Shown here one piece after another: positions 10,348 through 19,350 of a stretch of 64,000 nucleotides of DNA. Origin of the DNA: Acetobacteraceae bacterium (GTDB taxonomy: Bacteria; Pseudomonadota; Alphaproteobacteria; Acetobacterales; Acetobacteraceae); the NCBI GenBank assembly GCA_004843345.1, contig CP039460.1:1270001-1334000 (forward strand), in the 5' to 3' direction. Below the pieces are notes generated by a model, which was not told the origin of the DNA, did not search any database, and saw only the letters and a program-made list of their open reading frames with translations. Every line of letters begins with the position of its first letter. Within the stretch, counting starts at the first letter, position 1. A program made the position numbers and the translations under genes.

Positions 10348-12147
10348 ATGTCCTTTTTAAAATATTTGACCTGTCTCTCCTTAGGCGGATGTTTGTTCCT
10401 TTCTTCAGGGAAGGCTTTCGCAGGCTCTCATATTGCTTATGATCCTTTGCTTGTTGGGCCAGCGAAGCCAGATAAAGCGAAGCTCGTTAAAGGGCAAAAA
10501 GGGATGGTTGTTACAGCACAGCATCTCGCTTCTGATGTTGGTGCGCAAATTTTAAGAGACGGCGGGAATGCGGTCGATGCCGCCGTTGCCGTTGGCTATG
10601 CCATGTCGGTGGTTTATCCTGCCGCGGCGAGCTTGGGTGGTGGAGGCTTTGCAACGATTTATTTGCCTTCTTCTGGTGGAAATCGGCAAAATCCAAAGGC
10701 TTTTTTTGTAGATTATCGTGAGCGTGCGCCTTTAAAATCGACAGAGAAAATGTTTCTTGATAGTGCAGGCAATCCCAGTGAAACAGATTCAAAGACGGGT
10801 TGGAAATCCGTTGCGACGCCTGGTGTCGTTGCTGGCCTTGAAGAAATGCGGCAAAAATGGGGAACATTTTCTCGTGAAAAATTGATGGCGCCGGCGATAA
10901 AGCTTGCGCGTGAAGGCTTTGTTTTAGAGCAGGGTGATATTGATTTGTTTGAAACTTCCTTGGTGGCCTTTCGTAGAAATGAGGCCGCTAAAGGTGTTTT
11001 TCTTGATAAAATGGGAGCGCCTCTAAAGGTTGGTGATCGCTTGATTCAGACGCAGCTTGCCGAAACGCTGGAACGGATTGCGGAAAAAGGGAGAGAGGGC
11101 TTTTATAAAGGGAAGGTTGCAGATTCAATTGTAGAAGACAGTCAAAAATCTGGTGGTGTTCTCTCCAAAAAAGATTTTGAGCAATATCGTGTTCGCGAAT
11201 TTTCGCCACTTCATTGTCGCTATCGTGGAAATGACATTTATACGGCGCCTTTACCAAGTGCTGGGGGTGTCGCTCTGTGCGAAATTTTTGGGATTTTGGA
11301 TCATTATGATCTGGGGAAGTCAGGTCTTCATTCTGAAAAATCGCTTCAGTTACAGATTGAGGCTATGCGTCAGGCTTATTGGGATCGCCGCTCTTTAGGG
11401 GATGGGGTTGCGCCTGAAGTTATTCAGCATTTTCTTAATCCCATTTATTTAAAGAATATTGCTGATCATTTGCCACAGGAAGCACCCAAGGATTTATCTG
11501 CTTTCAAACAGGCCTCGTCTGAAAAACAGGAAACGACGCATTACTCTGTTATCGATTCGAAGGGAATGGCGGTTTCTATTACGGTCACTTTAGATGGCTG
11601 GTTTGGTGGGGGTGTTTTGGGCGGAAACACAGGCGTCTGGATGAATGATGAAATGGATGATTTTAGCTTAAAGGCAGGCGCTCCAAATATGTTCGGCATT
11701 CCTGGCGCAAAAGCCAATGCGATTGCGCCAGGGAAAACTCCCTTATCTTCTATGGCCCCAACAATTGCGGTTAATCCGAATCACAAAGCTATTTTGATCA
11801 CAGGAAGCCGTGGAGGCGCACGCATTCCAACGATTGCGCTTTCTGTTTTGACAGGTGTTTTCGATTATAAAATGGATATTGCGAGTGCTGTTTCTCTGCC
11901 CCGTTTTCATGAGCAGTGGGCGCCAGATGTGGTGGAGATGGAACCTAAGGCGATTTCAAAATCCATTCAGAAAAAATTAGAAAAAAAAGGATATTCTTTC
12001 GCAGAGCGCCATCCTTGGGGCGGTGCGGCAAGTATTTTTGTCTCTCCGTCTTCTCTGGAAAGGCATGAGAAGGGATCGAAAAATGTCCGTAAGGTTTTTG
12101 GCGCAGCAGATGCGCGGAGTCTTGGTGGGAGCGCTGTTGCAGAATAA
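10348..12147 (+). CDS. ggt: gamma-glutamyltransferase
   Basis: A 599-residue Ntn hydrolase that cleaves gamma-glutamyl bonds of glutathione and similar compounds in the periplasm. A signal peptide ends near residue 25 (GKAFA). The autoprocessing threonine is T396 in ETTHYSVID, which would split the precursor into large and small subunits. DGGNAVDAAVA, GLGG-like SLGGGGF, and GSRGGARIPT near the C-terminus are family hallmarks. Length matches the family. Confidence 0.95.
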   Translation: MSFLKYLTCLSLGGCLFLSSGKAFAGSHIAYDPLLVGPAKPDKAKLVKGQKGMVVTAQHLASDVGAQILRDGGNAVDAAVAVGYAMSVVYPAAASLGGGGFATIYLPSSGGNRQNPKAFFVDYRERAPLKSTEKMFLDSAGNPSETDSKTGWKSVATPGVVAGLEEMRQKWGTFSREKLMAPAIKLAREGFVLEQGDIDLFETSLVAFRRNEAAKGVFLDKMGAPLKVGDRLIQTQLAETLERIAEKGREGFYKGKVADSIVEDSQKSGGVLSKKDFEQYRVREFSPLHCRYRGNDIYTAPLPSAGGVALCEIFGILDHYDLGKSGLHSEKSLQLQIEAMRQAYWDRRSLGDGVAPEVIQHFLNPIYLKNIADHLPQEAPKDLSAFKQASSEKQETTHYSVIDSKGMAVSITVTLDGWFGGGVLGGNTGVWMNDEMDDFSLKAGAPNMFGIPGAKANAIAPGKTPLSSMAPTIAVNPNHKAILITGSRGGARIPTIALSVLTGVFDYKMDIASAVSLPRFHEQWAPDVVEMEPKAISKSIQKKLEKKGYSFAERHPWGGAASIFVSPSSLERHEKGSKNVRKVFGAADARSLGGSAVAE

Positions 12148-12208
12148 ATTTTCCTTTTTCGGAGCTTTTTGATTGGCTATTTGGAGTGAAACTGCTAAAA
12201 GAATCTCC

Positions 12209-12302
12209 GGAAGGCGCCTTTGGACGCTGTTCTCTGTGAACCCGGTCAGATCCGGAAGGAAGCAGCCGTGACAGATGGGTTGCGGGTCAGAGTGTGTCTT
12301 CC
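12209..12302 (+). ncRNA. ffs: small signal recognition particle RNA (4.5S type)
   Basis: It contains the hallmark apical region AGATCCGGAAGGAAGCAGCC followed by GTGACAGATGGGTTGCGGGTC. Arms before and after (GGAAGGCGC...ACGCTG with CAGAGTGTGTCTTCC) close a long hairpin. Ends are set by the GGAAG/CTTCC closing helix. It lies just upstream of dnaX, a common arrangement in alphaproteobacteria. Confidence 0.95.
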
Positions 12303-12358
12303 ACTTTATTTAGTCTCTCTCCGCTTCTCCTGTATTTGAAAGGGGATTAAACAGCGTT

Positions 12359-14185
12359 ATGGATGAGGATGAAATCCCCATTCCCCCAACAGAAGAGAGT
12401 TTTTCCTTGCTTTTAGACGAGGAAGATTCGTCCACATCTGAAATGTTGGAAACTTCCGCACAAGCTGAAGAAGCGCAGGATGAGGCCTATCAGGTTTTAG
12501 CCCGAAAATATCGACCAAGAGAGTTTTCTGATCTCATAGGTCAAGAGACAATGGTGCGTATTTTAAGACGCTCCTTTGAATTGAATCGCGTTGCCCATGG
12601 CTTTATGTTGACAGGCGTTCGTGGGGTCGGGAAGACAACAACAGCAAGAATTATTGCTAGGGCTTTAAATTGTATTGGTCCAGATGGTAAAGGCGGACCA
12701 ACAGCAGATCCTTGTGGTGTGTGTCCTGAATGCCAAGCTATTTTAGCAGATCGCCATCCAGATGTTTTAGAGTTAGACGCCGCCTCCCGAACAGGGGTGG
12801 ATGATATGCGTGAAATAATTGAAAGTACCCGATTTCGTCCGATGCAAGGGCGTATGAAAGTTTTTGTGATTGACGAGGTACACATGCTTTCAAGGGCAGC
12901 CTTTAATGCCTTGCTGAAAACGCTTGAAGAGCCTCCGCCACAAGTTACTTTTGTTTTTGCCACAACAGAACTCCGAAAAGTGCCTGTAACGGTTCTTTCA
13001 CGTTGCCAGAAATTTAATTTAAGGCGTGTCCCTGAAAAATTGTTGGCACAGCATCTGACAAAAATTGCAGGGAAGGAAAAAGTTTCCTTTGCGCCAGATG
13101 CGATTACCCTTTTAGCGAGAGCTGCAGAAGGATCTGTGCGTGATGGGCTTTCTTTACTGGATCAGGCCATTGCGCAAGGTGCTTCCGATGCCAAGCAGAT
13201 GGAAGAAATGCTGGGTCTTACAGGGCAGACACAGCTTTATGAGTTGTTGGAATATATTCTTCTAGGGAATATGGAGGGTATTTTAGAGCTTTCTGCTAAG
13301 CTTTATGCCTTGGGGGTAGAAGCAAGGGCATTGATTGCCGATTTGATGGAAGCCATTCATCAAATTTCACGAATGAAAGCCATTCCAAGCCTTTTAGAAG
13401 AAAGCGAGTTTTCTCAAATTGAGAAAGAGCGTGGTGGCGCTTTGGCAGAACAGCTTTCGGATGCGGTTTTAGGGAGGGCTTGGCAGATTTTGCGTCAAGG
13501 TCTTGATGAAGTTGAGGGAGCTCCTGATAGCCATCAAGCGCTTGAGATGCTCCTTATTCGTCTTACCTATGCAAGTTCTCTTCCGACGCCCGATCGCTTA
13601 GCAAGAATGATGCAGGCAAAGGCGCAACTTGAGAAGAATTCGCCGCCGCAAGCCTCTTCTTCTATCCCTCCACCTGAACCGAAGCATTCAGGAGGAGAGG
13701 GAGCAGGAAAAAAATCCTCTCCTGAGCCAGTCGTTTCTCCTGCGCCGGCTTTAGGAAAAATAGAGGAGAAACCTTCTTTTCCACCGACATGGAAGGCTTT
13801 TGTTGAACGTGTACGGGAAGAAGATGCAGAAAAAGATATTTGGCTAAGAACAAAACTTAGCTGCGATGGGCGAGTGGTTGAATATGCGCCTCCTTATCTC
13901 TGTATTCAAATGGATGTTTCTGATTCAGCTATCCGCCAACGTCTTGAGGATGGGTTGCGTCGTGTTGTACACCAATTATGGCCAGATCAAAAATGGGAAT
14001 TATGCTTTGTTACTGCTGGTGGCGGCGCTACTTTAGACGAGCAGAAAGCTGAAGCAGACCGTCAGGAACTCGAGGTAATGGCAAAAGACCCTTTAGTGGC
14101 GCAATGTCTTGAAGCTTGGCCGGGGGCAAAGTTAAAAAAATGGATTGAGCCAGAAAAGGAAGAGTCTGACTCATCGGTGGAATGA
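12359..14185 (+). CDS. dnaX: DNA polymerase III subunit gamma/tau
   Basis: A 608-residue clamp-loader ATPase. After a 45-residue acidic N-terminal extension comes the conserved VLARKYRPREFSDLIGQE, Walker A GVRGVGKTT, the zinc-binding cysteines around CGVCPEC, Walker B VFVIDEVHMLS and the SRC sensor FVFATTELRKVPVTVLSRC. The tau-like C-terminal half has a proline-rich linker and a terminal domain. I saw no obvious frameshift site for a separate gamma form. It begins 56 bases after the SRP RNA and leads into ybaB and recR. Confidence 0.97.
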   Translation: MDEDEIPIPPTEESFSLLLDEEDSSTSEMLETSAQAEEAQDEAYQVLARKYRPREFSDLIGQETMVRILRRSFELNRVAHGFMLTGVRGVGKTTTARIIARALNCIGPDGKGGPTADPCGVCPECQAILADRHPDVLELDAASRTGVDDMREIIESTRFRPMQGRMKVFVIDEVHMLSRAAFNALLKTLEEPPPQVTFVFATTELRKVPVTVLSRCQKFNLRRVPEKLLAQHLTKIAGKEKVSFAPDAITLLARAAEGSVRDGLSLLDQAIAQGASDAKQMEEMLGLTGQTQLYELLEYILLGNMEGILELSAKLYALGVEARALIADLMEAIHQISRMKAIPSLLEESEFSQIEKERGGALAEQLSDAVLGRAWQILRQGLDEVEGAPDSHQALEMLLIRLTYASSLPTPDRLARMMQAKAQLEKNSPPQASSSIPPPEPKHSGGEGAGKKSSPEPVVSPAPALGKIEEKPSFPPTWKAFVERVREEDAEKDIWLRTKLSCDGRVVEYAPPYLCIQMDVSDSAIRQRLEDGLRRVVHQLWPDQKWELCFVTAGGGATLDEQKAEADRQELEVMAKDPLVAQCLEAWPGAKLKKWIEPEKEESDSSVE

Positions 14186-14253
14186 TCTCTTTTAAGAGAT
14201 TGTTATAGAGGGTATTGTCGCTCTCTAAAAATATAAAAAAGGAAAAAGAATAC

Positions 14254-14586
14254 GTGAAAAACCTAGCAAATTTAATGAAGCAAGCAGGGCAGATGCAATC
14301 CCGTATGAAAGAAGCCCAAGAAAAGCTTAAAGGGATGGAAGTCTCTGGTGAGGCTGGCTCTGGCTTGGTTTCTTTAACGCTTACAGGCAAAATGGAAATT
14401 AAAGATCTTAAAATTGATCCGAAACTGGCAGATCCAGAGGATATGGAAACGCTGCAAGACTTGATTGTGGAAGCGTATGAATCTGCGCGCAATAAAGTGC
14501 AAGGCGCAAGTCAGGAAGAAATGAGGAAAGTGACAGGTGGCATGCCATTGCCTCCAGGAATGGGAGATATGCCTTTCGGCATGTAA
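14254..14586 (+). CDS. YbaB/EbfC nucleoid-associated protein
   Basis: A 110-residue DNA-binding protein of the YbaB family, normally found between dnaX and recR as here. The typical core is LMKQAGQMQSRMKEAQEKL and GLVSLTLTGKMEIKDLKIDP, ending in a glycine/methionine-rich PGMGDMPFGM. The frame stays open upstream to a TTG at 14215. I chose the GTG at 14254 because AAGGAAAAAG lies just before it and the resulting length matches the family. Confidence 0.93.
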   Translation: MKNLANLMKQAGQMQSRMKEAQEKLKGMEVSGEAGSGLVSLTLTGKMEIKDLKIDPKLADPEDMETLQDLIVEAYESARNKVQGASQEEMRKVTGGMPLPPGMGDMPFGM

Positions 14587-14592
14587 GTTACC

Positions 14593-15219
14593 TTGTCAGA
14601 AACAAGTCCAGAAATTCGGGAGCTGCAATTCCGCCTTGCAAAATTGCCAAGTTTAGGCCCTCGTTCGGCACGGCGGATTTTATTATCTTTGCTTGAAAAT
14701 CCAGAGGCAAAGCTTTGGCCGTTGATTCATGCGCTTCAAGATGCGGCGGAAAAGATAAAAACATGTGCTTCCTGTGGAAATTTGGATACGCAGGATCCGT
14801 GTTACATTTGTCAGAATCCAAAACGGGATTCGAGTATTATTTGTGTCGTGGAATCTGTGGGGGATTTGTGGACTTTTGAACGGACTGGGCTGCATAAAGG
14901 CCTTTATCAGGTCATAGGAGGCTGTCTCTCCGCTTTGGGCGGGAGGCGGCCTCAGGATCTGAATTTAAAAGGTTTGTTGGATCGGATCGCCCGTCATGAA
15001 GTAAAAGAGATTATTTTAGCGCTTCCTGCGACTTTAGAGGGAGGCAATACGGTACACTGGCTGCACCATCAGGTTAAAGATACGGATATTCGTGTCACCC
15101 GTTTAGGGCAGGGTGTTCCAGCAGGCGGTTCTGTTGAAATTTTGGATGATGGGACGCTGGCTTCGGCACTTTTATCTCGTTGTCAGATTGAGAACCGTTC
15201 TCGCAATGATAAAGAATAA
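14593..15219 (+). CDS. recR: recombination protein RecR
   Basis: A 208-residue RecR, the RecFOR-pathway protein that helps load RecA at gaps. It shows the helix-hairpin-helix KLPSLGPRSARR, a zinc finger with C58, C61, C70 and C73, and a Toprim domain beginning ICVVESVGDLWTFE. The start is a TTG six bases after the ybaB stop; no ATG or GTG precedes the conserved region. The 3' end overlaps the next gene by 14 bases. Confidence 0.95.
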   Translation: MSETSPEIRELQFRLAKLPSLGPRSARRILLSLLENPEAKLWPLIHALQDAAEKIKTCASCGNLDTQDPCYICQNPKRDSSIICVVESVGDLWTFERTGLHKGLYQVIGGCLSALGGRRPQDLNLKGLLDRIARHEVKEIILALPATLEGGNTVHWLHHQVKDTDIRVTRLGQGVPAGGSVEILDDGTLASALLSRCQIENRSRNDKE

Positions 15220-15949
15220 GGAAGCGTTACCAAAGGTTGCCTTGGTAACAGGGGGCGCAAAACGAATTGGGCGTGCCTTAGTCCGACGCCTTGTCGATGA
15301 AAAATTTGCAGTTGCAATTCATTATCACCACTCCCATGAAGCAGCGGAGAAACTTCTCAAAGAAATTCATCAAAAAGGTGGAAAAGCATGCCTTCTGCAA
15401 GGGGATTTGTCTCAGAAAGGGATTGCTGAACAACTGATAAAAGAGGCGTGTCAGCATCTTGGAGAAGTGGGGTTGCTGGTAAATAATGCTTCTGTTTTTG
15501 AAGGAGATCTTATTGAAACGGTAAGTGAGGAGACGTGGGAGAAACATTTAAGGCCAAATGTGACCACGCCTTTGTTTTTAACACAAGCTTTTGCGAAACA
15601 GCTTACAAAAGGTAAAAAAGGAATGGTCTTAAATTTACTAGATCATTCTATTTTGAAATTGCCAGCCGATTTTATCAGTTATACGGTTTCGAAATCGGCT
15701 TTATGGACATTGACGCAAACGCTGGCTTTGGCTTTGGCGCCGTCTATTCGGGTGAACGGAATTGCGCCAGGCGCTGTATTAATTGCACCTCGCCAAACAA
15801 AAGAACATTTTGAAAAAATGTGGAAAACTGCGCCTTTGGAATCTAAAACAACGCCAGAAGAAATCGCAGAGGCGATGATGGCTTTTTTGAATCTGCCTTC
15901 TGTTACAGGGCAGGTTTTGGTACTAGATGGCGGACAGCATTTAAAGTAA
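15206..15949 (+). CDS. short-chain dehydrogenase/reductase, FolM/pteridine-reductase-like
   Basis: A 247-residue Rossmann-fold oxidoreductase. The cofactor motif TGGAKRIG is at 15-22, NNAS at 93-96, and the catalytic Y159/K163 pair lies in SYTVSK. The NNASVFEGD and LLDHSILKLPADF sequences resemble FolM/PTR1 pteridine reductases, so dihydromonapterin or dihydrofolate reduction is the best guess, but substrate is not proven. The start is the ATG inside the recR end (14-base overlap); a longer open frame upstream is simply the recR overlap. Confidence 0.82.
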   Translation: MIKNKEALPKVALVTGGAKRIGRALVRRLVDEKFAVAIHYHHSHEAAEKLLKEIHQKGGKACLLQGDLSQKGIAEQLIKEACQHLGEVGLLVNNASVFEGDLIETVSEETWEKHLRPNVTTPLFLTQAFAKQLTKGKKGMVLNLLDHSILKLPADFISYTVSKSALWTLTQTLALALAPSIRVNGIAPGAVLIAPRQTKEHFEKMWKTAPLESKTTPEEIAEAMMAFLNLPSVTGQVLVLDGGQHLK

Positions 15950-15954
15950 GGATA

Positions 15955-15985
15955 AAAAAAGGCCTCGTTTTATGAGGCCTTTTCT
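15955..15985. terminator. bidirectional terminator after SDR gene
   Basis: AAAAGGCCTC/GAGGCCTTTT stem with A and T tracts, between the convergent SDR and FYDLN genes. Confidence 0.85.
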
Positions 15986-16007
15986 ATTTTAAGATTTAAG
16001 TGAGAAA

Positions 16008-16337
16008 TTATTCGTCACCGTCATCTTCTGGTTTTGCAGAACGTGGCGCAACGTCAATATCCTGGCTGATGTCATCATCGTCGTCGTCAAGATCATCGTC
16101 GAGATCGTCATCATCAGCGAGCAAGTCATCCTCATCCGAATCGGTATCAGGATCTGCAACATCAAAAGAAGAGGCCTTAGAAAGGGACTGTTCTTCTGTT
16201 TTGCGTTTGAGACGGGAAACAGGCTCTTGCAGAATAGCGCCACAAGAAGGACAGGTAATAGGGGTGCGGTTAAAGTCATAGAAACGGGCACTGCACTCTG
16301 TGCAGATATGTTTGTGACCGAGTTCAGCGTCTGCCAT
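16008..16337 (-). CDS. TIGR02300 / FYDLN-acid family protein
   Basis: A 109-residue protein of an alphaproteobacterial family of unknown function. The N-terminal part is a zinc-ribbon-like domain with C12, C15, C29 and C32 around the signature FYDFN (usually FYDLN). The C-terminal half is extremely acidic, almost all aspartate and glutamate. The ATG at 16337 gives the usual family N-terminus (MADAELGHK); a longer frame to 16382 is open but not family-like. Confidence 0.88.
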   Translation of the reverse strand: MADAELGHKHICTECSARFYDFNRTPITCPSCGAILQEPVSRLKRKTEEQSLSKASSFDVADPDTDSDEDDLLADDDDLDDDLDDDDDDISQDIDVAPRSAKPEDDGDE

Positions 16338-16543
16338 AAAGTGTAAACCCTTTACATCACTCGAAGAAGATGGAGTGAACAATATAGTACAAAATGATTA
16401 TTCAGAATTTGAGTAGGTTGAAAAATGCCAGTGGATGCGCATAGGGTCAAGTCGGCTTTAGATAGTTTTATATAATCCGACAGTGAATGTGCTAATTTTA
16501 ATCGAATTTAAAGATTTTTGTTAGAGGTTTTAAGAAAAGAAAA

Positions 16544-17179
16544 ATGCAACAGCTTCTAAAAATTGCAATTGATGGCCCAGCAGGCGCAGGAAAAGGAACA
16601 TTGGCTAAGAAGCTGGCTTCTGCTTTGTCTTTGCCTTATTTGGATACAGGTCTGCTTTATCGTGCTGTGGCACGTTTAGCCCTAGATGATGGAGCCAACC
16701 CTGAAAAAGAGGGAAGTTATTATATAGAGGCTCTTTCCCAAGAGTCATTTAAACGGACAGATTTAAGGACTGCAGAGGTTGATGAAGCAGCCTCTTTGGT
16801 GGCAAAGGATCCACTGGTGCGACAGGGACTTGTTGCGTATCAAAGGACGTTCGTTGAAAAAAATGGCGGCGTTTTAGATGGGAGAGATATTGGCACGGTG
16901 ATTTTGCCAGAAGCAGATGTAAAATTTTTTATTACGGCAGATTCTAATATCCGTGCTTTCAGACGTTTTCTCCAAAGGGAAGGGCGAAGGCCTTCTGAAA
17001 CAGAGTTAATAAGAGAAACGCAGCGGATAGAGGCTCGCGATCAAGGAGATTCTCAAAGAAAAACAGCGCCCTTACAGAAGGCGGAAGATGCGATTGAAAT
17101 TTCCAGTAATACTTTAAGCGCTGAAGAAATGCTTGTGCTTGCCTTGGAACATATCAAAAGAACTTGTCAGGAATCGTAA
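16544..17179 (+). CDS. cmk: cytidylate kinase
   Basis: A 211-residue CMP/dCMP kinase of pyrimidine nucleotide metabolism. The P-loop GPAGAGKGT is near the N-terminus, followed by LDTGLLYRAVA and the GRDIGTVILPEADVKFF block typical of Cmk. Located immediately upstream of rpsA, the usual arrangement in proteobacteria. No aroA is seen before it. Confidence 0.96.
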   Translation: MQQLLKIAIDGPAGAGKGTLAKKLASALSLPYLDTGLLYRAVARLALDDGANPEKEGSYYIEALSQESFKRTDLRTAEVDEAASLVAKDPLVRQGLVAYQRTFVEKNGGVLDGRDIGTVILPEADVKFFITADSNIRAFRRFLQREGRRPSETELIRETQRIEARDQGDSQRKTAPLQKAEDAIEISSNTLSAEEMLVLALEHIKRTCQES

Positions 17180-17452
17180 AAATCTCTTGACAGAAAGCGT
17201 CTAGTGATGTGTTGCTGATATTTCATAATACTATTGTGTGCGGGTGGTTTCGGTAAAACACGCACAGGAGATTCCTAGGAGTAGGAATTTCTAAATAGAA
17301 TTTTATTTTAGAGCCCTTATTTTGCCGAAATAGGGTAGTCGTGAACACGAGGCCGAATTTTAATGGCCCTGTTGAGCGCAAAGTCTTAAGCGGCTGTTTT
17401 CTGTCTTATTATTGCATTGGCAGTCGTTTTAAAATAATTGGAATTATACTAC
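17180..17452 (+). promoter_or_regulatory. structured 5' leader of rpsA
   Basis: A 273-base spacer holding a row of hairpins. Hairpin 1 (17271-17288) is ATTCCTA-GGAG-TAGGAAT, a perfect 7-bp stem with GGAG in the loop. Hairpin 2 (17314-17335) is CCCT..ATTT with AAATAGGG. Hairpin 3 (17339-17350) is TCGTG/CACGA. A weaker GGCC/GGCC pairing follows. A TTGACA box (17187-17192) lies just after cmk but no well-spaced -10 was found. No Shine-Dalgarno sequence precedes the rpsA ATG. Inference: an autoregulatory ribosomal-protein leader. Confidence 0.55.
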
Positions 17453-19174
17453 ATGACAAAAATTTCTGAGGTTGACGCCAAGGCCCCAGCTTCTCTTGAG
17501 GAAGATTTTGCAGCACTCCTAGATGAATCTCTAGGTGCGGATGAAGGCTTTGAAGGTTCTGTTGTAACCGGTCAGGTCATTCGGATTCTTGATGATGTCG
17601 CACTTATTGATGTTGGATTGAAAAGTGAAGGGCGTGTTTCCCTTCGTGAATTCGGTGATTCTGAAATAAAGCCTGGCGATTTCGTTGAACTTTATATCGA
17701 ACGCTATGAAGACCGTGATGGCGCTGTTGTTCTTTCTCGTGAGAAGGCACGTCGTGAGGAAGCATGGACAGCTCTTGAACGTGCATTTGCAAATAATCAG
17801 CGCGTTACAGGTTCTATTTCCAGCCGTGTTAAAGGTGGCTTTACCGTTGATCTCGGTGGTGCAATGGCCTTCTTGCCAGGTAGCCAGGTTGACATTCGCC
17901 CTGTAAGAGACCTCGGTCCTCTTATGAATCAGCCACAGCCTTTCCAAATCTTGAAAATGGATCGTGCTCGTGGAAATATCGTTGTCTCCCGCAGGGCCGT
18001 TCTTGAAGAAACAAGAGCAGAACAGCGTTCTGAGCTGATTAAAGGTCTAAAAGAAGGTATGATTTTGGACGGTGTTGTCAAAAATCTAACCGATTACGGT
18101 GCCTTTGTTGACCTCGGTGGGGTTGATGGTCTGTTGCATGTTACAGATATTGCTTGGAAGCGTATCAATCATCCTTCCGAAGCCCTTACTATTGGACAGC
18201 AGGTTCGTGTTCAGGTCATCCGTTTTAACTCTGATACACAACGTATCAGCCTTGGTATGAAACAGCTTGAGGCTGATCCATGGGAAAATGTTGCGGTTAA
18301 ATATCCTGTTGGCGGGCGTTTCAATGGCCGTGTGACAAATATTACAGATTACGGTGCCTTTGTTGAGCTTGAAGCTGGAATCGAAGGGCTTGTCCACGTT
18401 TCCGAAATGTCTTGGACAAAGAAAAACGTTCATCCAGCGAAAATGGTTTCAACTTCTCAAGAAGTCGAAGTCATGGTTTTGGATATGGACAGCGTCAAAC
18501 GCCGTATTTCCTTAGGTCTCAAGCAGACTCATCGCAACCCATGGGAACAGTTTGAGGAAGAACACAAAGTTGGTTCTGAACTCGAAGGTGAAATCCGTAA
18601 TATTACAGAATTCGGCCTCTTTGTTGGTCTTTCTGCTGATATTGATGGCATGGTGCATATGTCAGACCTTTCATGGGATCTGGCTGGCGAAGCTGCCTTG
18701 GCAACATACGAAAAAGGTCAGACGGTTAAAGTCAAAGTCCTTGATGTCGATGTCGCAAAAGAACGCATCAGCCTTGGCATTAAGCAGTTGGAAGAAGATC
18801 CAGCGGCTGGCTTGCTCGCCAATGTGAGTGTTGGAGATGTTGTGACATGCGTTGTTACATCTATCCAGACGAATGGGATCGAAGTTAAAGTTGACGATGC
18901 GTTAACAGGCTTTATCCGCCGTGCCGAACTCGCTCGTGAGAAAAATGATCAGCGCACAGACCGATTCGCTGTTGGTGAAAAAGTGGATGCGAAAATCGTT
19001 GGTATTGATCGTTCTTCCCGTAAACTGAACTTGACCATTCGTGGCCGTGAAGTTGAAGAAGACCGTCAGGCGATTAATGAGTACGGTTCTTCTGATGCCG
19101 GGGCTTCTCTGGGAGATATTCTTGGAGCTGCTATTCGTAAGCGCCAGGGTGAAGATGATACAGAAGAAGCTTAA
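17453..19174 (+). CDS. rpsA: 30S ribosomal protein S1
   Basis: A 573-residue S1 protein built from six S1/OB repeats. The repeated signatures VVKNLTDYGAFVDLGGVDGLLHVTDIAW, VTNITDYGAFVELEAGIEGLVHVSE and IRNITEFGLFVGLSADIDGMVHMSD are easy to see. It binds mRNA leaders on the 30S subunit. The frame stays open to a TTG five codons earlier, but ATG 17453 gives the standard N-terminus (MTKISEVD). A strong terminator follows, and a structured leader without a Shine-Dalgarno precedes it. Confidence 0.97.
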   Translation: MTKISEVDAKAPASLEEDFAALLDESLGADEGFEGSVVTGQVIRILDDVALIDVGLKSEGRVSLREFGDSEIKPGDFVELYIERYEDRDGAVVLSREKARREEAWTALERAFANNQRVTGSISSRVKGGFTVDLGGAMAFLPGSQVDIRPVRDLGPLMNQPQPFQILKMDRARGNIVVSRRAVLEETRAEQRSELIKGLKEGMILDGVVKNLTDYGAFVDLGGVDGLLHVTDIAWKRINHPSEALTIGQQVRVQVIRFNSDTQRISLGMKQLEADPWENVAVKYPVGGRFNGRVTNITDYGAFVELEAGIEGLVHVSEMSWTKKNVHPAKMVSTSQEVEVMVLDMDSVKRRISLGLKQTHRNPWEQFEEEHKVGSELEGEIRNITEFGLFVGLSADIDGMVHMSDLSWDLAGEAALATYEKGQTVKVKVLDVDVAKERISLGIKQLEEDPAAGLLANVSVGDVVTCVVTSIQTNGIEVKVDDALTGFIRRAELAREKNDQRTDRFAVGEKVDAKIVGIDRSSRKLNLTIRGREVEEDRQAINEYGSSDAGASLGDILGAAIRKRQGEDDTEEA

Positions 19175-19217
19175 TTGAAGTTTTTGGACTTCATCTGTTT
19201 CTCTCTTGAAATCGCAG

Positions 19218-19247
19218 AAAAGGGCATTCTTCGGAATGCCCTTTTTG
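19218..19247 (+). terminator. rpsA terminator
   Basis: Stem AAAGGGCATTC / GAATGCCCTTT closed by a TTCG tetraloop and followed by a T tract, 44 bases after the rpsA stop. Confidence 0.9.
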
Positions 19248-19350
19248 TATTTAAAAATCCAGCTAGAGATTAAGACATTAACAGTCTATGATGTCGTAGC
19301 TCAGGGCTTTCCGCTGGCAGGTTAACATTCATTAAGAAGGGTGTAAGGAA

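Noticed and set aside
16000-16281. 93-codon serine-rich plus-strand frame
   Set aside because: It is the antisense of the aspartate-rich tail of the FYDLN protein (GAY codons read as serine-type codons).
17187-17234. TTGACA box and TACTAT/CATAAT sequences as a sigma70 promoter for rpsA
   Set aside because: Spacing between the boxes is far from 16-18 bases, so no pair can be supported; only the TTGACA was noted.
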